Numbered from the stretch's first letter, positions 23,329 through 32,553 are shown. The stretch: DNA of 32,597 nt from Selenomonadaceae bacterium (GCA_017412925.1 JAFPVP010000085.1:1-32597), one strand, 5' to 3'. Notes: generated from the letters alone by a model not told the origin. Numbers and translations are program-made.

Positions 23329-25449
23329 ATGGAAACTAATCAATACATGGATATGTTTCTCGACGAGTCGCATGAACATTTGCAATCGCTCAACGACGGC
23401 CTGCTCGGCTTGGAGGACAACGCCGAGGATTTGTCCATACTAAATGAAATTTTCCGGAACGCGCACACCCTAAAGGGCATGTCGGCGACCATGGGTTATA
23501 ATAAAATCGCCGAACTCACCCACGAGATGGAAGACGTGCTCGATATGTTGCGCAAGGAGCAGTTGGCGGTAACCGGTGACATTATCGATACGCTGTTCAA
23601 ATGTATCGATTCGCTGGAGCAAATGATTAACAACGTCGCTAACGGCGACCCCGAAGACCTTATCGATGTATCCGAGTTGGTTGCCAAATTGACTGCCATT
23701 ATGCGCGGTGAAAAAGCCGCCGCCCCTGCCGCTCAACCTTCAACGGAAACTGCACCCGCCGCCGAGCCAACTACTACTGCTACTCCCGCCGCCGCTACTA
23801 CTTCCGCCGATACGCCCGTCGAATTGACCGACACAGAAAAAAGCGTCATCGCCGAGGCCTCTAAAAACGGCATGCACGGCATTTATCTTAAAGTCACCCT
23901 CGCGGAGTCTTGCCTTCTCAAATCCGCCCGCTCTTATATGGTTATGAACGCCCTCGAAGAAGTCGGCGAAGTCATTCGCACTATCCCCCCAGCTGAAGAT
24001 TTGGAGCAGGAAGCTTTTGAACGTTCCTTTGAAGTCATTTTAATTACCGCCTCCGACGAAGAACATATTCAAGAAGCCGTCATGGGCATTTCCGAAATCG
24101 AAACGGCGGAGACTCAAGTCATAGAATTGGGGAGCGCGCCTAAACCTGCGCCCGTCGTCGAACAAAAATCTGCGTCAACTTCAGCGGCTACGGCTACGGC
24201 TCCCGCACCCGCCCCTAAACCTTCCGCACCCGCTAATAAACCCACTCCACCTCCTCCGCCGCCTCAAAACCCCGCTAACGCCGCCGCTCAAAAGAAATCT
24301 CACGCCGGGCAATCCGTCCGCGTCGACATAGAAAAACTCGATACGCTCATGAATTTAATGGGCGAGCTCGTTATCAATAAAGTTCGTCTTGAACAAATCG
24401 GACAAGTTCACCGCCTCTCCGAACTCACTGAAACTTTGGAGCAAATGGATCGCGTTACCACCGACCTTCAAAATATCGTTATGAAAGTCCGTATGGTGCC
24501 CGTCAGCCAAGTCTTTAACCGCTTCCCCCGCATGGTTCGCGACGTTACCAAAGAACTCAACAAGGAAATAAATTTGACTATCGAGGGCGAGGACACCGAA
24601 CTTGACCGCACCGTTATCGACGAAATCGGCGATCCTATCATGCACTTGCTTAGAAATTCCCTCGACCACGGTATCGAAATGCCCGACGAGCGCGAGGCTA
24701 AGGGTAAGCCCCGTATCGGTGAAGTCGGTCTTATCGCCCGCCACGAAGGCAACAACGTCGTCATCATGGTCACCGACGACGGCAAGGGCATTGACGCCGA
24801 CATTATCCGCCACAAAGCCGTTGAAAAAGGTCTTTACTCTCAAGAGGAAGTCGACGCTCTCGACGACGCGGACGCCGTTCGTATTATCTTCCTGCCAGGC
24901 TTCTCCACCGCCGAAAAAATCTCCGACATTTCAGGCCGCGGCGTCGGTATGGACGTTGTCAGAAGTAAAATCGAATCCCTTTCCGGGCAAGTCGACGTTG
25001 AAACCCGCGTCAATGAAGGCTCCGTCTTCAAAATTAAATTGCCTTTGACTTTGGCTATTATACAAGCTATGCTCGTACAAGTCCAAGCTGAAATGTACGC
25101 TATTCCGCTCGCCTCTATCGACAGCACCTTGAGCGTCCAACCTAGCGATATTCGCACCGTCCAAAACAACGAGGTTATCGTCCTGCGCGGCGAAATTATC
25201 CCCATTATCCGCATGGAAGAATCTTTAATGGTCCCCCACGTCAAAGACACCAAAGAGCTTTTCGTCGTCGTCGTTCATGCCGGCGACTCCAAGGCCGGTA
25301 TCGTCGTCGATAAATTAATCGGTCAGCAGGAAATCGTCATCAAAACCCTCGGCAATCTCTTCATGGGTCTTAAAATGTTCTCCGGTGCTACCGTTCTCGG
25401 CGACGGGAGAGTTGCTCTTATTCTCGACGTGGCTACTATGCTTAATTAA
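23329..25449 (+). CDS. cheA: Chemotaxis histidine kinase CheA
   Basis: The 706-residue kinase has an HPt domain with phosphorylated His46 in NAHTLKGMSATMGY, a CheY/CheB-binding P2-like region (about 165-270), an Ala/Pro linker (about 270-320), the dimerisation domain (VDIEKLDTLMNLMGELV), the ATPase domain with N box HLLRNSLDHGIE, DDGKGID and GRGVGMDVV, and a C-terminal CheW-like domain. It takes signals from receptors through CheW. From about 23700 the codons shift to C-ending, pyrimidine-rich choices unlike those of neighbouring genes. RBS AGGAGGAG precedes ATG 23329. Confidence 0.97.
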   Translation: METNQYMDMFLDESHEHLQSLNDGLLGLEDNAEDLSILNEIFRNAHTLKGMSATMGYNKIAELTHEMEDVLDMLRKEQLAVTGDIIDTLFKCIDSLEQMINNVANGDPEDLIDVSELVAKLTAIMRGEKAAAPAAQPSTETAPAAEPTTTATPAAATTSADTPVELTDTEKSVIAEASKNGMHGIYLKVTLAESCLLKSARSYMVMNALEEVGEVIRTIPPAEDLEQEAFERSFEVILITASDEEHIQEAVMGISEIETAETQVIELGSAPKPAPVVEQKSASTSAATATAPAPAPKPSAPANKPTPPPPPPQNPANAAAQKKSHAGQSVRVDIEKLDTLMNLMGELVINKVRLEQIGQVHRLSELTETLEQMDRVTTDLQNIVMKVRMVPVSQVFNRFPRMVRDVTKELNKEINLTIEGEDTELDRTVIDEIGDPIMHLLRNSLDHGIEMPDEREAKGKPRIGEVGLIARHEGNNVVIMVTDDGKGIDADIIRHKAVEKGLYSQEEVDALDDADAVRIIFLPGFSTAEKISDISGRGVGMDVVRSKIESLSGQVDVETRVNEGSVFKIKLPLTLAIIQAMLVQVQAEMYAIPLASIDSTLSVQPSDIRTVQNNEVIVLRGEIIPIIRMEESLMVPHVKDTKELFVVVVHAGDSKAGIVVDKLIGQQEIVIKTLGNLFMGLKMFSGATVLGDGRVALILDVATMLN

Positions 25450-25516
25450 TGCGTAATGCGCAATGCGTAATGCGTAATGAAACCCCTAACCACTAACTAC
25501 TAGCAACTTATCACTA
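25448..25516. repeat. Heptamer tandem repeats between cheA and cheW
   Basis: Two abutting period-7 arrays: ATGCGTA, ATGCGCA, ATGCGTA, ATGCGTA (25449-25479), then CTAACCA, CTAACTA, CTAGCAA (about 25487-25508). It begins at the cheA stop codon and fills most of the gap before the cheW ribosome site. No terminator stem is formed. Confidence 0.75.
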
Positions 25517-25545
25517 AAAAATCCACTGAAAGGAGATTTTTTTAT

Positions 25546-26031
25546 ATGGCTAAAGACAGCGTGGCTAATGCCCCTAAAAACGCTTTGAGCGACGACGAAG
25601 AACAAGTTACCGCTATGCAGGTTGTCGCCTTCAAACTCCGCGACGAAGAATACGGTGTCAATATCTTCCAAGTTCAGGAAATTAACGATATGTCCGATAT
25701 TACCCGCGTCCCCTTCGCCGCTTCCTTCATTAAAGGCGTCATCAATCAACGCGGCTCCGTTATGCCCGTTATCGACCTCAAAAAACGCCTCGGTATCGAG
25801 GAAACTCCCTACACCAACACCGCCAGAATCGTCACCGTTATCGTCGGCGACCTCCAAGTCGGTATGCTCGTTGACGCCGTTACCGAAGTCCTCACCATCC
25901 GCTCCAAACTCGTCGACCCCAAAAAAACCGTCAGCGATAGGGCTATGGAAAAATTCCTCAGCGGCATTGGCAATATCGACGGCAGACTCGTCACTATGCT
26001 TAATTTGGAGGAGATTGTCGCTTTGAATTGA
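25546..26031 (+). CDS. cheW: Chemotaxis adaptor protein CheW
   Basis: The 161-residue product has the CheW fold: VVAFKLRDEEYGVNIFQVQE, NDMSDITRVPFAASFIKGVI, NQRGSVMPVIDLKKRLG and a C-terminal LVTMLNLEEIVAL. It couples receptors to CheA. It follows the heptamer repeats with its own RBS GAAAGGAG. Codons are C-ending (CTC, GTC, TCC, CCC), as in the second half of cheA. Confidence 0.95.
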   Translation: MAKDSVANAPKNALSDDEEQVTAMQVVAFKLRDEEYGVNIFQVQEINDMSDITRVPFAASFIKGVINQRGSVMPVIDLKKRLGIEETPYTNTARIVTVIVGDLQVGMLVDAVTEVLTIRSKLVDPKKTVSDRAMEKFLSGIGNIDGRLVTMLNLEEIVALN

Positions 26032-26067
26032 TAACGTACTCGAAATATTTTTTTGGAGATGATTTAA

Positions 26068-26682
26068 ATGATTGATGAATTCGATTTGACCCCGAATCAG
26101 CTCGACGCAATGCGCGAAATCGGCAACGTCGGCGCAGGCAACGCAGCAACGGCTCTTTCGCAAGTGCTTAACAAAAAAATCGATATGAACGTTCCGAAAG
26201 TTTCGCTCGTCCCGATTGAAGACGTTCCCGACTTGGTGGGCGGTCCCGACGCTTTGATTGTCGCGGTCTTCCTGCGCGTCTACGGAAAAGCTCCTGGCAA
26301 TATCCTTTTCCTCATGCCTAAAGAAAACGCTTTTCTTATGGTTGATGACTTGATGGGCAGGCCGCACGGCACAACTCAAGAACTCGGCGAGATGGAAGTT
26401 TCCGCGCTAAAGGAAGTCGGAAATATTTTGACCGGCTCATATCTAAATTCGTTTTTCCACTTCACAAACATAGCAATGATACCGTCGATACCGTCAATGG
26501 CAATGGATATGGCGGGGGCAATTTTAAACATTGTGCTGGTGCAACTGGGGCAAATGGGCGATTATGCAATGGTTATCGAAACAAAATTCTTGGCAGAAGA
26601 CGACAGCGTACAAGGACACTTCTTCCTCGTGCCCGACCCAGGCTCGCTGGGTACTCTGGTCAAGGCAGTGGGGGTTGAATAA
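26068..26682 (+). CDS. cheC: CheY-P phosphatase CheC
   Basis: The 204-residue product carries the two CheC/FliY/CheX phosphatase motifs: MREIGNVGAGNAATAL (about residues 13-28) and SALKEVGNILTGSYLNS (about 112-128). In Bacillus CheC dephosphorylates CheY-P and binds CheD. It is followed 2 bases later by cheD, supporting the known pair. No CheY gene is in the window. Confidence 0.94.
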   Translation: MIDEFDLTPNQLDAMREIGNVGAGNAATALSQVLNKKIDMNVPKVSLVPIEDVPDLVGGPDALIVAVFLRVYGKAPGNILFLMPKENAFLMVDDLMGRPHGTTQELGEMEVSALKEVGNILTGSYLNSFFHFTNIAMIPSIPSMAMDMAGAILNIVLVQLGQMGDYAMVIETKFLAEDDSVQGHFFLVPDPGSLGTLVKAVGVE

Positions 26683-26684
26683 TT

Positions 26685-27170
26685 ATGGCAGACCTTATCA
26701 AAGTCGGCATGGCTGATTACAAGGTCGGGCGCAGTCCTTCCAATCTCATAAGCTACGGTTTGGGCTCGTGCATTGGCGTTTCCCTCTACGACCCGATTAG
26801 GAAAGTTGGCGGGCTGTTGCATATTATGTTGCCCGACAGCACGCAGGCAAGGGCTAGCGACAACCCCGCAAAGTTCGCCGATACCGGGATTCCGCTCATG
26901 ATTAACGACGTTGTGGCTCTCGGCGCGACGAAAGCTCGGCTGGTGGCTAAATTGGCGGGCGGTGCGCAAATGTTTGCTTTTTCCAATGCAACCGACATCA
27001 TGCGCGTTGGCACCCGAAACGCCGAAGTTTGCAAACAGGTTCTCAAACGCAACGGAATTAAAATCATCGCCGAAGACACCGGCGGCAATTACGGGCGCAC
27101 AGTTTCTATTGATTTGGCGACGGGCGTTTACAAGATTAAGACCATCGACCGCGGCGAGAAAACGATTTAG
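26685..27170 (+). CDS. cheD: Chemoreceptor glutamine deamidase CheD
   Basis: The 161-residue product has the catalytic Cys29 in GLGSCIGVSLYDP and His46 in LLHIMLPDS, with KFADTGIPLMINDV after. It deamidates receptor glutamines and is bound by CheC. ATG 26685 is 2 bases after the cheC stop, with RBS GGGGGTTG inside cheC. Confidence 0.95.
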   Translation: MADLIKVGMADYKVGRSPSNLISYGLGSCIGVSLYDPIRKVGGLLHIMLPDSTQARASDNPAKFADTGIPLMINDVVALGATKARLVAKLAGGAQMFAFSNATDIMRVGTRNAEVCKQVLKRNGIKIIAEDTGGNYGRTVSIDLATGVYKIKTIDRGEKTI

Positions 27171-27192
27171 TGCCGCTGAGGTGGTGAATGTT

Positions 27193-27576
27193 TTGACTGG
27201 ATTTTACGGTTATCTTGAAAGCGTCCTGCCAATCAGACAGATTTTAATATCGTTGGCGGTGGGCATGGTCGCCTTGTTTATCGTACTTATTTCTGGGCTG
27301 ACGAGCGATTTTGTGCGCGGGGCAACTGTTGCGTCGCGAACTTTTTCAGCCTTTTGTTTTGCTAGCCTGCTGACTTTTATTTTTTTGATGAGTTGCGAGG
27401 AATACGCCATCTTCAAGACCAAGCGCGAATTGGAAAGTTTCGTGGACGACGCGCCGCTTGCAGAAACCGACGAAGACTTCAACCGCGCGGAATATCTTCA
27501 CGAAGAAGAAGAACCTGCAACGGAGCCTGAAACTTTCCACCCGATGGACTTTGCCAATCTCTCCAATCAGCATTGA
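27193..27576 (+). CDS. Small membrane protein between cheD and sigma factor
   Basis: About 127 residues from TTG 27193, which follows GAGGTGGTGA; GTG 27181 or 27184 would add 3-4 residues. It has two hydrophobic helices (about 17-37 and 45-65, ILISLAVGMVALFIVLISG and a second ending FIFLMSC) and a highly acidic cytoplasmic or periplasmic tail of about 60 residues with a run of Glu. No family recognised. Location inside the chemotaxis operon suggests a link to motility or to the sigma factor downstream. Confidence 0.65.
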   Translation: MTGFYGYLESVLPIRQILISLAVGMVALFIVLISGLTSDFVRGATVASRTFSAFCFASLLTFIFLMSCEEYAIFKTKRELESFVDDAPLAETDEDFNRAEYLHEEEEPATEPETFHPMDFANLSNQH

Positions 27577-27617
27577 AATAAAATTTTTAAGCGTGCGCGA
27601 AGGACGGTGAATCGACT

Positions 27618-28364
27618 ATGGAAAGTGACGCGAAAGACATGACGGCGTTGTGGCTGAAGTATCGCGAAAATAAAACCGTGGAACTGCGCAACGAAATCGC
27701 CGAATATTATCTGCCGCTGGTGCGGATTGTTTGCGGACGGTTAGCAGTCAGTCTGCCGCCACATTTGGACAAGGACGACCTTTTGAGTAGCGGCTTTTTC
27801 GGCTTGCTCGACGCCATTGACCGATTCGACGTGACGCGCAACATAAAGTTTGAGACGTATGCGGGCGTGCGGATACGCGGCGCGATGATTGACTATCTGC
27901 GCTCGAAGGATTGGATACCGGTATCGATGCGCCAAAGAATTCGCAAATATGAGCAAACAGTTTGCCGGCTGGAAAATGAATTGGGACGGGCGGCGACGGA
28001 CGAGGAATTGGCGGCGGCGTTAGAAATTTCGCTAGAGGAACTGGCGACGCTGGTCAATCAGTGCAATTCGGCGACGGTCATACCGCTCGAAGACTATTTA
28101 AAAACGGACGCGGCGGAGGCAATCGACACGAATCCGGCGAACTCGACGGAGCTTTTTGAGCTGAAAGAGACGTTAGCAAAGGCGATAGAGCGGTTGCCCG
28201 AACGGGAGCGGCTAGTCGTGTCGCTTTACTATTACGAGGAAATGACGCTAAAGGAAATCAGTTTGGTAATGCACCTGACGGAGGCGCGAATTTCCCAACT
28301 GCACACGAAAGCGATAATGAGAATGCGCGGCTATTTGGCGCAAAGCAAACAAGATTTGGTTTAG
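27618..28364 (+). CDS. fliA: RNA polymerase sigma factor, FliA/WhiG (sigma-28/SigD) type
   Basis: The 248-residue product has region 2 (LVRIVCGRLAVSLPPHLDKD, FETYAGVRIRGAMIDYLRS), region 3 (PVSMRQRIRKYEQ) and region 4 (LPERERLVVSLYYYEEMTLK, then RISQLHTKAIMRMR). It directs RNA polymerase to late flagellar and chemotaxis promoters. It corresponds in place to Bacillus sigD after cheD. The anti-sigma factor FlgM is not in the window. ATG 27618 is preceded by AAGGACGGTGA. Confidence 0.95.
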   Translation: MESDAKDMTALWLKYRENKTVELRNEIAEYYLPLVRIVCGRLAVSLPPHLDKDDLLSSGFFGLLDAIDRFDVTRNIKFETYAGVRIRGAMIDYLRSKDWIPVSMRQRIRKYEQTVCRLENELGRAATDEELAAALEISLEELATLVNQCNSATVIPLEDYLKTDAAEAIDTNPANSTELFELKETLAKAIERLPERERLVVSLYYYEEMTLKEISLVMHLTEARISQLHTKAIMRMRGYLAQSKQDLV

Positions 28365-28380
28365 GAAAGGAGGTCGCGGC

Positions 28381-30042
28381 ATGAGTGAAAATCTTATCTT
28401 GGGCGGCCCTGCCTCCGGTTACAAATACGAATTCCGACCGGACGGCGTTTATCTGACGGTTTATCCCAACGTGGACGGCGAGCGGCTTTTTGAGCTGTCC
28501 GATATGCGCCAAATTCTACGCGATTGCAGAGTATTAGATTATGACGTAGGAATTTTATCGCGGACGATGCGCGAGGCGAACGGCAGAGCGCAGAGGATAG
28601 CCGAGCCGGTGCAAATTACTGAGGCGGCGTTGAAAGCGGCGGTGGGCGACGAAGATATTTTCGCGGGAAATGAGGAGGAGGAGCCGTATGCGCGCCTAGT
28701 CGTGGAGATGACGCGCGACCGCATGAAGGCGACGATACGTTACGACACGCGAGAGGGCGCACGCTTGCCGACGAAGGAAATGGTTATGGCGGCATTGAGT
28801 GAGGCGGGCGTTGTTTACGGCATAAACGAGGACGCGATAGAAATTGGAATCCGGAGCTTGACGCCGTTTGTAGCGGCTGAAGGTCTGCCGCCGATAGCGG
28901 GCGAGAACGCTTACATTGACAGGAAATTTAATTTGGGCGTTCAGGGCAAGCCGATAATCGACGAGGCTGGTCGTGCTGATTATAAGGACTTGAATCTTTT
29001 CGTACTCGCCAAGGAGAATCAGACGCTGGCAATTCGCATTCCGCAAACTAAAGGCACGCCTGGGAAAAATATTTTAGGCGAACCTGTGCCCGCGCAGAAT
29101 GGCAGACCTTGCCCGATGCCGGAGGGGAAGAATACTAAAGTCGTTGGTGAGCACAGATTAATCGCGACGGTGAACGGTCAGATCGTCGACAAAGGTTCGC
29201 GAATCAGCGTAGACCCGCGTTTGGAGATAAAGGGCGGTGTCGGCGTTAGTACGGGCGATATTGAATTTGACGGCACAGTTCAGATTAAGGGCGACGTGGA
29301 GCAGGGTTTCAAGGTTAAAGCGACGGGCGACATAGATATTAAAGGCTCGATAAATGGCGCGGAGGTAACTGGACGCAATGTTTACATAAGCGGCGGCATC
29401 ACGGGCGCGGACAGAGCCAAAGTTTTCGCTGAGCACGACGTACGGACGGCGTTTGCTGAAAATGCATTGATAGAGGCAGGCAACGACGTTTTCATAGCGG
29501 ATATAGCGTTGCACTCGCAAATTCGTGCGGGCAAGCGTTTAATCATGGAGGACAAGCACGGGCAGATAACGGGCGGACACGCGGTGGCTGGCGAAATGAT
29601 TAGTGTTAAAACTATCGGCAACACGTCCTTTGTAGTCACGAGGGTTTCTGTTGGCGTCGACCCTAACTTACAGAAAGAGTATCAAGCGTTGCGCAAAACC
29701 TACAAAGAATCGAAACGCCGCCTTACGCACATCACCCAGACGCTAAACACCCTCTCGAAGATAGATATTAACAAACTGCCCAAGAGCCGCGTCGAATCGA
29801 TAAACGCGCTAACTCGTTCTCAATTCCCGCTGGCCGGTCAAATCAAGCGCGACGAAAAACGCATTTTAGAAATCGAAGCACAGCTTACAAACATGAAGAA
29901 CGGCAAAATTCGCGTTAGCGGCACAATTTACCCCGGCACGCGCCTTTCCGTCAACAGCATTGTAAAGAGCATTCAATCGGAGTACAAACACTGCAGCATT
30001 TTCCTAAACGACGAGGGCGAGGTCGAGGTCGGAACTTATTGA
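28381..30042 (+). CDS. DUF342/FapA family protein
   Basis: The 553-residue product starts at ATG 28381 behind GGAAAGGAGG. It has an N-terminal alpha/beta part (to about 165), a central beta-helix-like region rich in G-I-K-G turns (about 275-420, e.g. VQIKGDVEQGFKVKATGDI) and a C-terminal helical coiled-coil part (about 425-520), matching the FapA/DUF342 layout. In several Firmicutes and Vibrio relatives it is linked to motility or polar localisation; the molecular role is not settled. It sits directly after the sigma factor. Confidence 0.88.
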   Translation: MSENLILGGPASGYKYEFRPDGVYLTVYPNVDGERLFELSDMRQILRDCRVLDYDVGILSRTMREANGRAQRIAEPVQITEAALKAAVGDEDIFAGNEEEEPYARLVVEMTRDRMKATIRYDTREGARLPTKEMVMAALSEAGVVYGINEDAIEIGIRSLTPFVAAEGLPPIAGENAYIDRKFNLGVQGKPIIDEAGRADYKDLNLFVLAKENQTLAIRIPQTKGTPGKNILGEPVPAQNGRPCPMPEGKNTKVVGEHRLIATVNGQIVDKGSRISVDPRLEIKGGVGVSTGDIEFDGTVQIKGDVEQGFKVKATGDIDIKGSINGAEVTGRNVYISGGITGADRAKVFAEHDVRTAFAENALIEAGNDVFIADIALHSQIRAGKRLIMEDKHGQITGGHAVAGEMISVKTIGNTSFVVTRVSVGVDPNLQKEYQALRKTYKESKRRLTHITQTLNTLSKIDINKLPKSRVESINALTRSQFPLAGQIKRDEKRILEIEAQLTNMKNGKIRVSGTIYPGTRLSVNSIVKSIQSEYKHCSIFLNDEGEVEVGTY

Positions 30043-30057
30043 TTGGAGGAAGGAAAA

Positions 30058-30381
30058 ATGGAACTTGCACCGGTTGGAGTACAAATGACGTATGCGAACG
30101 CAAATAACGCGGCTCAAGTTCAGCACGACATGAATAACGCCTCGGCATTGCAACACGCCTTTCAGACAGTGCGCGAGAAAGAGGACGCTCAACTTAAGCA
30201 AAAACAAGTTCGCAACAAGGAAGAGGCGGAAGGGCGTTTGATTAAGGACGACCCCGACCGCAGGAACAGGCAGGGCGGCTATTATTACCGCAGTCAGCCG
30301 CGCGAAGAAGAACCTGAAGCTGCAGACGACAATTACGCCGTCGACCCTCAGCGCGGATATTTCTTGGATATTTCCCTGTAA
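30058..30381 (+). CDS. Small charged protein of unknown function in the motility operon
   Basis: The 107-residue product starts at ATG 30058 after GGAGGAAGG; an in-frame TTG at 30043 overlaps that site and is rejected. It has no membrane segment or signal, is Asn/Gln-rich at the start (NANNAAQVQHDMNNASALQH), strongly charged in the middle (KQVRNKEEAEGRLIKDDPD) and acidic near the end. It looks mostly helical or disordered. No family recognised. Cotranscribed with its neighbours (15-base and 6-base gaps). Confidence 0.7.
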   Translation: MELAPVGVQMTYANANNAAQVQHDMNNASALQHAFQTVREKEDAQLKQKQVRNKEEAEGRLIKDDPDRRNRQGGYYYRSQPREEEPEAADDNYAVDPQRGYFLDISL

Positions 30382-30387
30382 AAAGTT

Positions 30388-31515
30388 ATGATTATCGAAT
30401 TAATGTTGCTGATGATTGTGCTCGGCGCGGGAATTGTCTTCGTGGCGTGGTCAAATACGCGCCGGCGCAGACAAGACGCCCTAGAGCGCAGAGAAGTTGA
30501 AGATTCGACGGGCAAGCTTAAGCAGGAATTGGAGCGGACGGCGAACGAAATAATCGGGCGCATGGAAAATCACGTCACGCACTTGGAAAACGTCTTGGAC
30601 GAATCGGAGCGCAATCGCACACAACTTGAAGGGCGCGTCACCGAGCTGAAAAAATTGCTCAAGAAAAGCGAGGGGCAATCGGGCGAGATACGCGACTTGC
30701 TGGCGCGGCTTGACGACGCGGGCGAAGAAGTCAATTCAATGCAACGGAAAATGGACGTCGTCGAGCGGAAATTGAATTTTGCGATGACAACGCCGTTGCC
30801 GGTACAACAGCCCGTTTCAATTCCGCAAATGCCAACGCCGCTTGTCCCGCCGATAATAACGCCGCCGCCGATTGTGCCGAGGACTCCGGCTCCTGCCGCA
30901 ACCGTAACGACGCCGCCGCCAGAAAAAATCAATCCGCTCGGACCGATAACGGTGCCGCCGATTATCCGCCCGACAAATGTTGCGGGCAAAGACTTCGACA
31001 AAATTTTGGAAGAGTCAATCGCCGAAACTCCAAAGCCCGAAGAGCCGCCGCCGCGAAAGTCAATCGTCCTATCGCCGGAAAATAAAAAACCCGTGGCAGT
31101 CGTCGAAGCGGATCCGGTGAAAATCGAAGCTACGCGGAAAAAATTAAACGAGGCGTCGGCGGAGCTGGCAAAAACTTCAGAGGAAGAATCAAACGCCAAT
31201 CAAGCGCAGGGTTTGCAAAAAAGACGGCGCGGTTCACGTTCGGCGCGCGACGTGCGCAAGGCGGCACTCGAAGCGATAAAGGCGGCGGAGCAAAGCAGTC
31301 CCGTTGCCGAAAAGCCGCAACAAAAACCTCCGCCCGAAAAAGAATTGCTCCCCGAACGCCGCGACCTTAAACTCGTAACAACGGATTCTTCTGTAATCAA
31401 AGAAATGTTGCTGGCGGGCATGTCAATCGAAGACATATCGCGGGAGACGGGATTGGGACGCGGCGCGATTGAATTGATTCAAGAAATGACGCGGCGACAA
31501 CTTAACAGAAGATAA
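30388..31515 (+). CDS. Membrane-anchored coiled-coil protein with C-terminal HTH-like end (SwrB-position)
   Basis: The 375-residue product has one N-terminal membrane helix (about 3-21), a long coiled coil (about 28-130), a Pro-rich disordered stretch (about 135-200), a charged basic segment with RRRGSRSARDVRK, and a C-terminal HTH-like end (EMLLAGMSIEDISRETGLGR). Bacillus SwrB, an activator of flagellar assembly encoded right after sigD, also has one N-terminal anchor; this gene occupies a similar place but is more than twice as long, so homology is only suggested. Last gene before a terminator. Confidence 0.65.
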   Translation: MIIELMLLMIVLGAGIVFVAWSNTRRRRQDALERREVEDSTGKLKQELERTANEIIGRMENHVTHLENVLDESERNRTQLEGRVTELKKLLKKSEGQSGEIRDLLARLDDAGEEVNSMQRKMDVVERKLNFAMTTPLPVQQPVSIPQMPTPLVPPIITPPPIVPRTPAPAATVTTPPPEKINPLGPITVPPIIRPTNVAGKDFDKILEESIAETPKPEEPPPRKSIVLSPENKKPVAVVEADPVKIEATRKKLNEASAELAKTSEEESNANQAQGLQKRRRGSRSARDVRKAALEAIKAAEQSSPVAEKPQQKPPPEKELLPERRDLKLVTTDSSVIKEMLLAGMSIEDISRETGLGRGAIELIQEMTRRQLNRR

Positions 31516-31519
31516 CGAG

Positions 31520-31547
31520 CCGCTCCCGTGTGGGCGGAATTTTTTTT
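31520..31547 (+). terminator. Terminator of the chemotaxis/motility operon
   Basis: CCGCTCCC and GGGCGG arms (CT bulge) around GTGT, then a run of eight T. Confidence 0.8.
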
Positions 31548-31562
31548 GAGAGATGACTTTTT

Positions 31563-32549
31563 ATGAACGAACCGAAAATTTCAGTGATTATCCCGCTGTA
31601 CAATGCAGAGAAGTATATTCGCCAGTGTTTAATCAGCGTGCTAGCTTCCAAGTTCAACGATTATGAAGTGCTGGTTGTGGACGATTGCTCCACCGATAAC
31701 TCCGTCGCCGAAGTGAAAAAACTTTTGCCGCACTTCGCCGGTCGCTTGAAAATTTTCGCCACAGAGAAAAATTCGAGTGGTCCAGGCTTGCCGAGAAATA
31801 TTGGAATAAAAAATGCGTCGAGCAAGTATATAGTTTTCGTCGACGCTGACGATATGATTTTGCCTGACGCGCTTGAAAATCTTTTCGAGACGGCGGAAAC
31901 TTACGGCGCAGATGTCGTTCACACGGAAAAATGGCTTGTCTTCGATAGAAAATTCGACGCCGAAAATTTAAAACTTTTTTTCGAGGGCAAGGCGGAAAAT
32001 TTAGTCGATAAACCGACGTGCGCACCCGCCGCCCTCAATGAAAGAATGCGGATTTTCACGAGCGGAAATTTTTCTTGCGGGTCGTGGGGAAAAATTTTTC
32101 GTCGTGAATTTTTGACGAAGAACAAAATTTTCTTCCCGCAGATGAGACGCGCCGAAGATAAAATTTTTTGCTTCGAATGTTTTTGCCTTGCTGAAAAATA
32201 TTTTTTTGTACCCTTCGTGACCGTGATTTACAGATTCGGCACAATGTCTGCTTCGCGTATCGTCATGAATTTGCGGGAAGCCGTTCGCTTTTGGCTGAAA
32301 ATTTTATCAAAAAGTTTGGGCACTCTTGATGAGTTTATGAGCAGACTGGCGTTGGAGCCGAAACTTCGCCGCGATGTTCTGAAATTTTTCACAGAGACTG
32401 ACTTCGGCATAGTAAATTTTTCTGAAGAAGTACCCGCTCACAAACTGCAAAAAATCTTCTTCGACGAGCTGGAAAATCCTGAACTCAATCCTACAGGAAA
32501 AAATCTTCTCACGGCGTATCTTTGCACGGAAAAATTTTTAAATAGGTGA
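31563..32549 (+). CDS. GT2-family glycosyltransferase
   Basis: The 328-residue product begins ISVIIPLYNAEKYIRQCLIS with VDDCSTDNSVAEVK and metal site VFVDADDMILPDALENL. The middle part (SCGSWGKIFRREFLTKNKIF, RAEDKIFCFEC) follows the same plan as the 14320 and 15377 products. Soluble, no membrane helix. It starts only 15 bases after the motility terminator; no clear promoter is visible. A role in flagellar or surface glycosylation is inferred from position and family only. Confidence 0.87.
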   Translation: MNEPKISVIIPLYNAEKYIRQCLISVLASKFNDYEVLVVDDCSTDNSVAEVKKLLPHFAGRLKIFATEKNSSGPGLPRNIGIKNASSKYIVFVDADDMILPDALENLFETAETYGADVVHTEKWLVFDRKFDAENLKLFFEGKAENLVDKPTCAPAALNERMRIFTSGNFSCGSWGKIFRREFLTKNKIFFPQMRRAEDKIFCFECFCLAEKYFFVPFVTVIYRFGTMSASRIVMNLREAVRFWLKILSKSLGTLDEFMSRLALEPKLRRDVLKFFTETDFGIVNFSEEVPAHKLQKIFFDELENPELNPTGKNLLTAYLCTEKFLNR

Positions 32550-32553
32550 TTTC

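Noticed and set aside
26911..27192. Extension of the small membrane protein back through cheD
   Set aside because: It would overlap most of cheD in another frame; a ribosome site and start exist just after the cheD stop.
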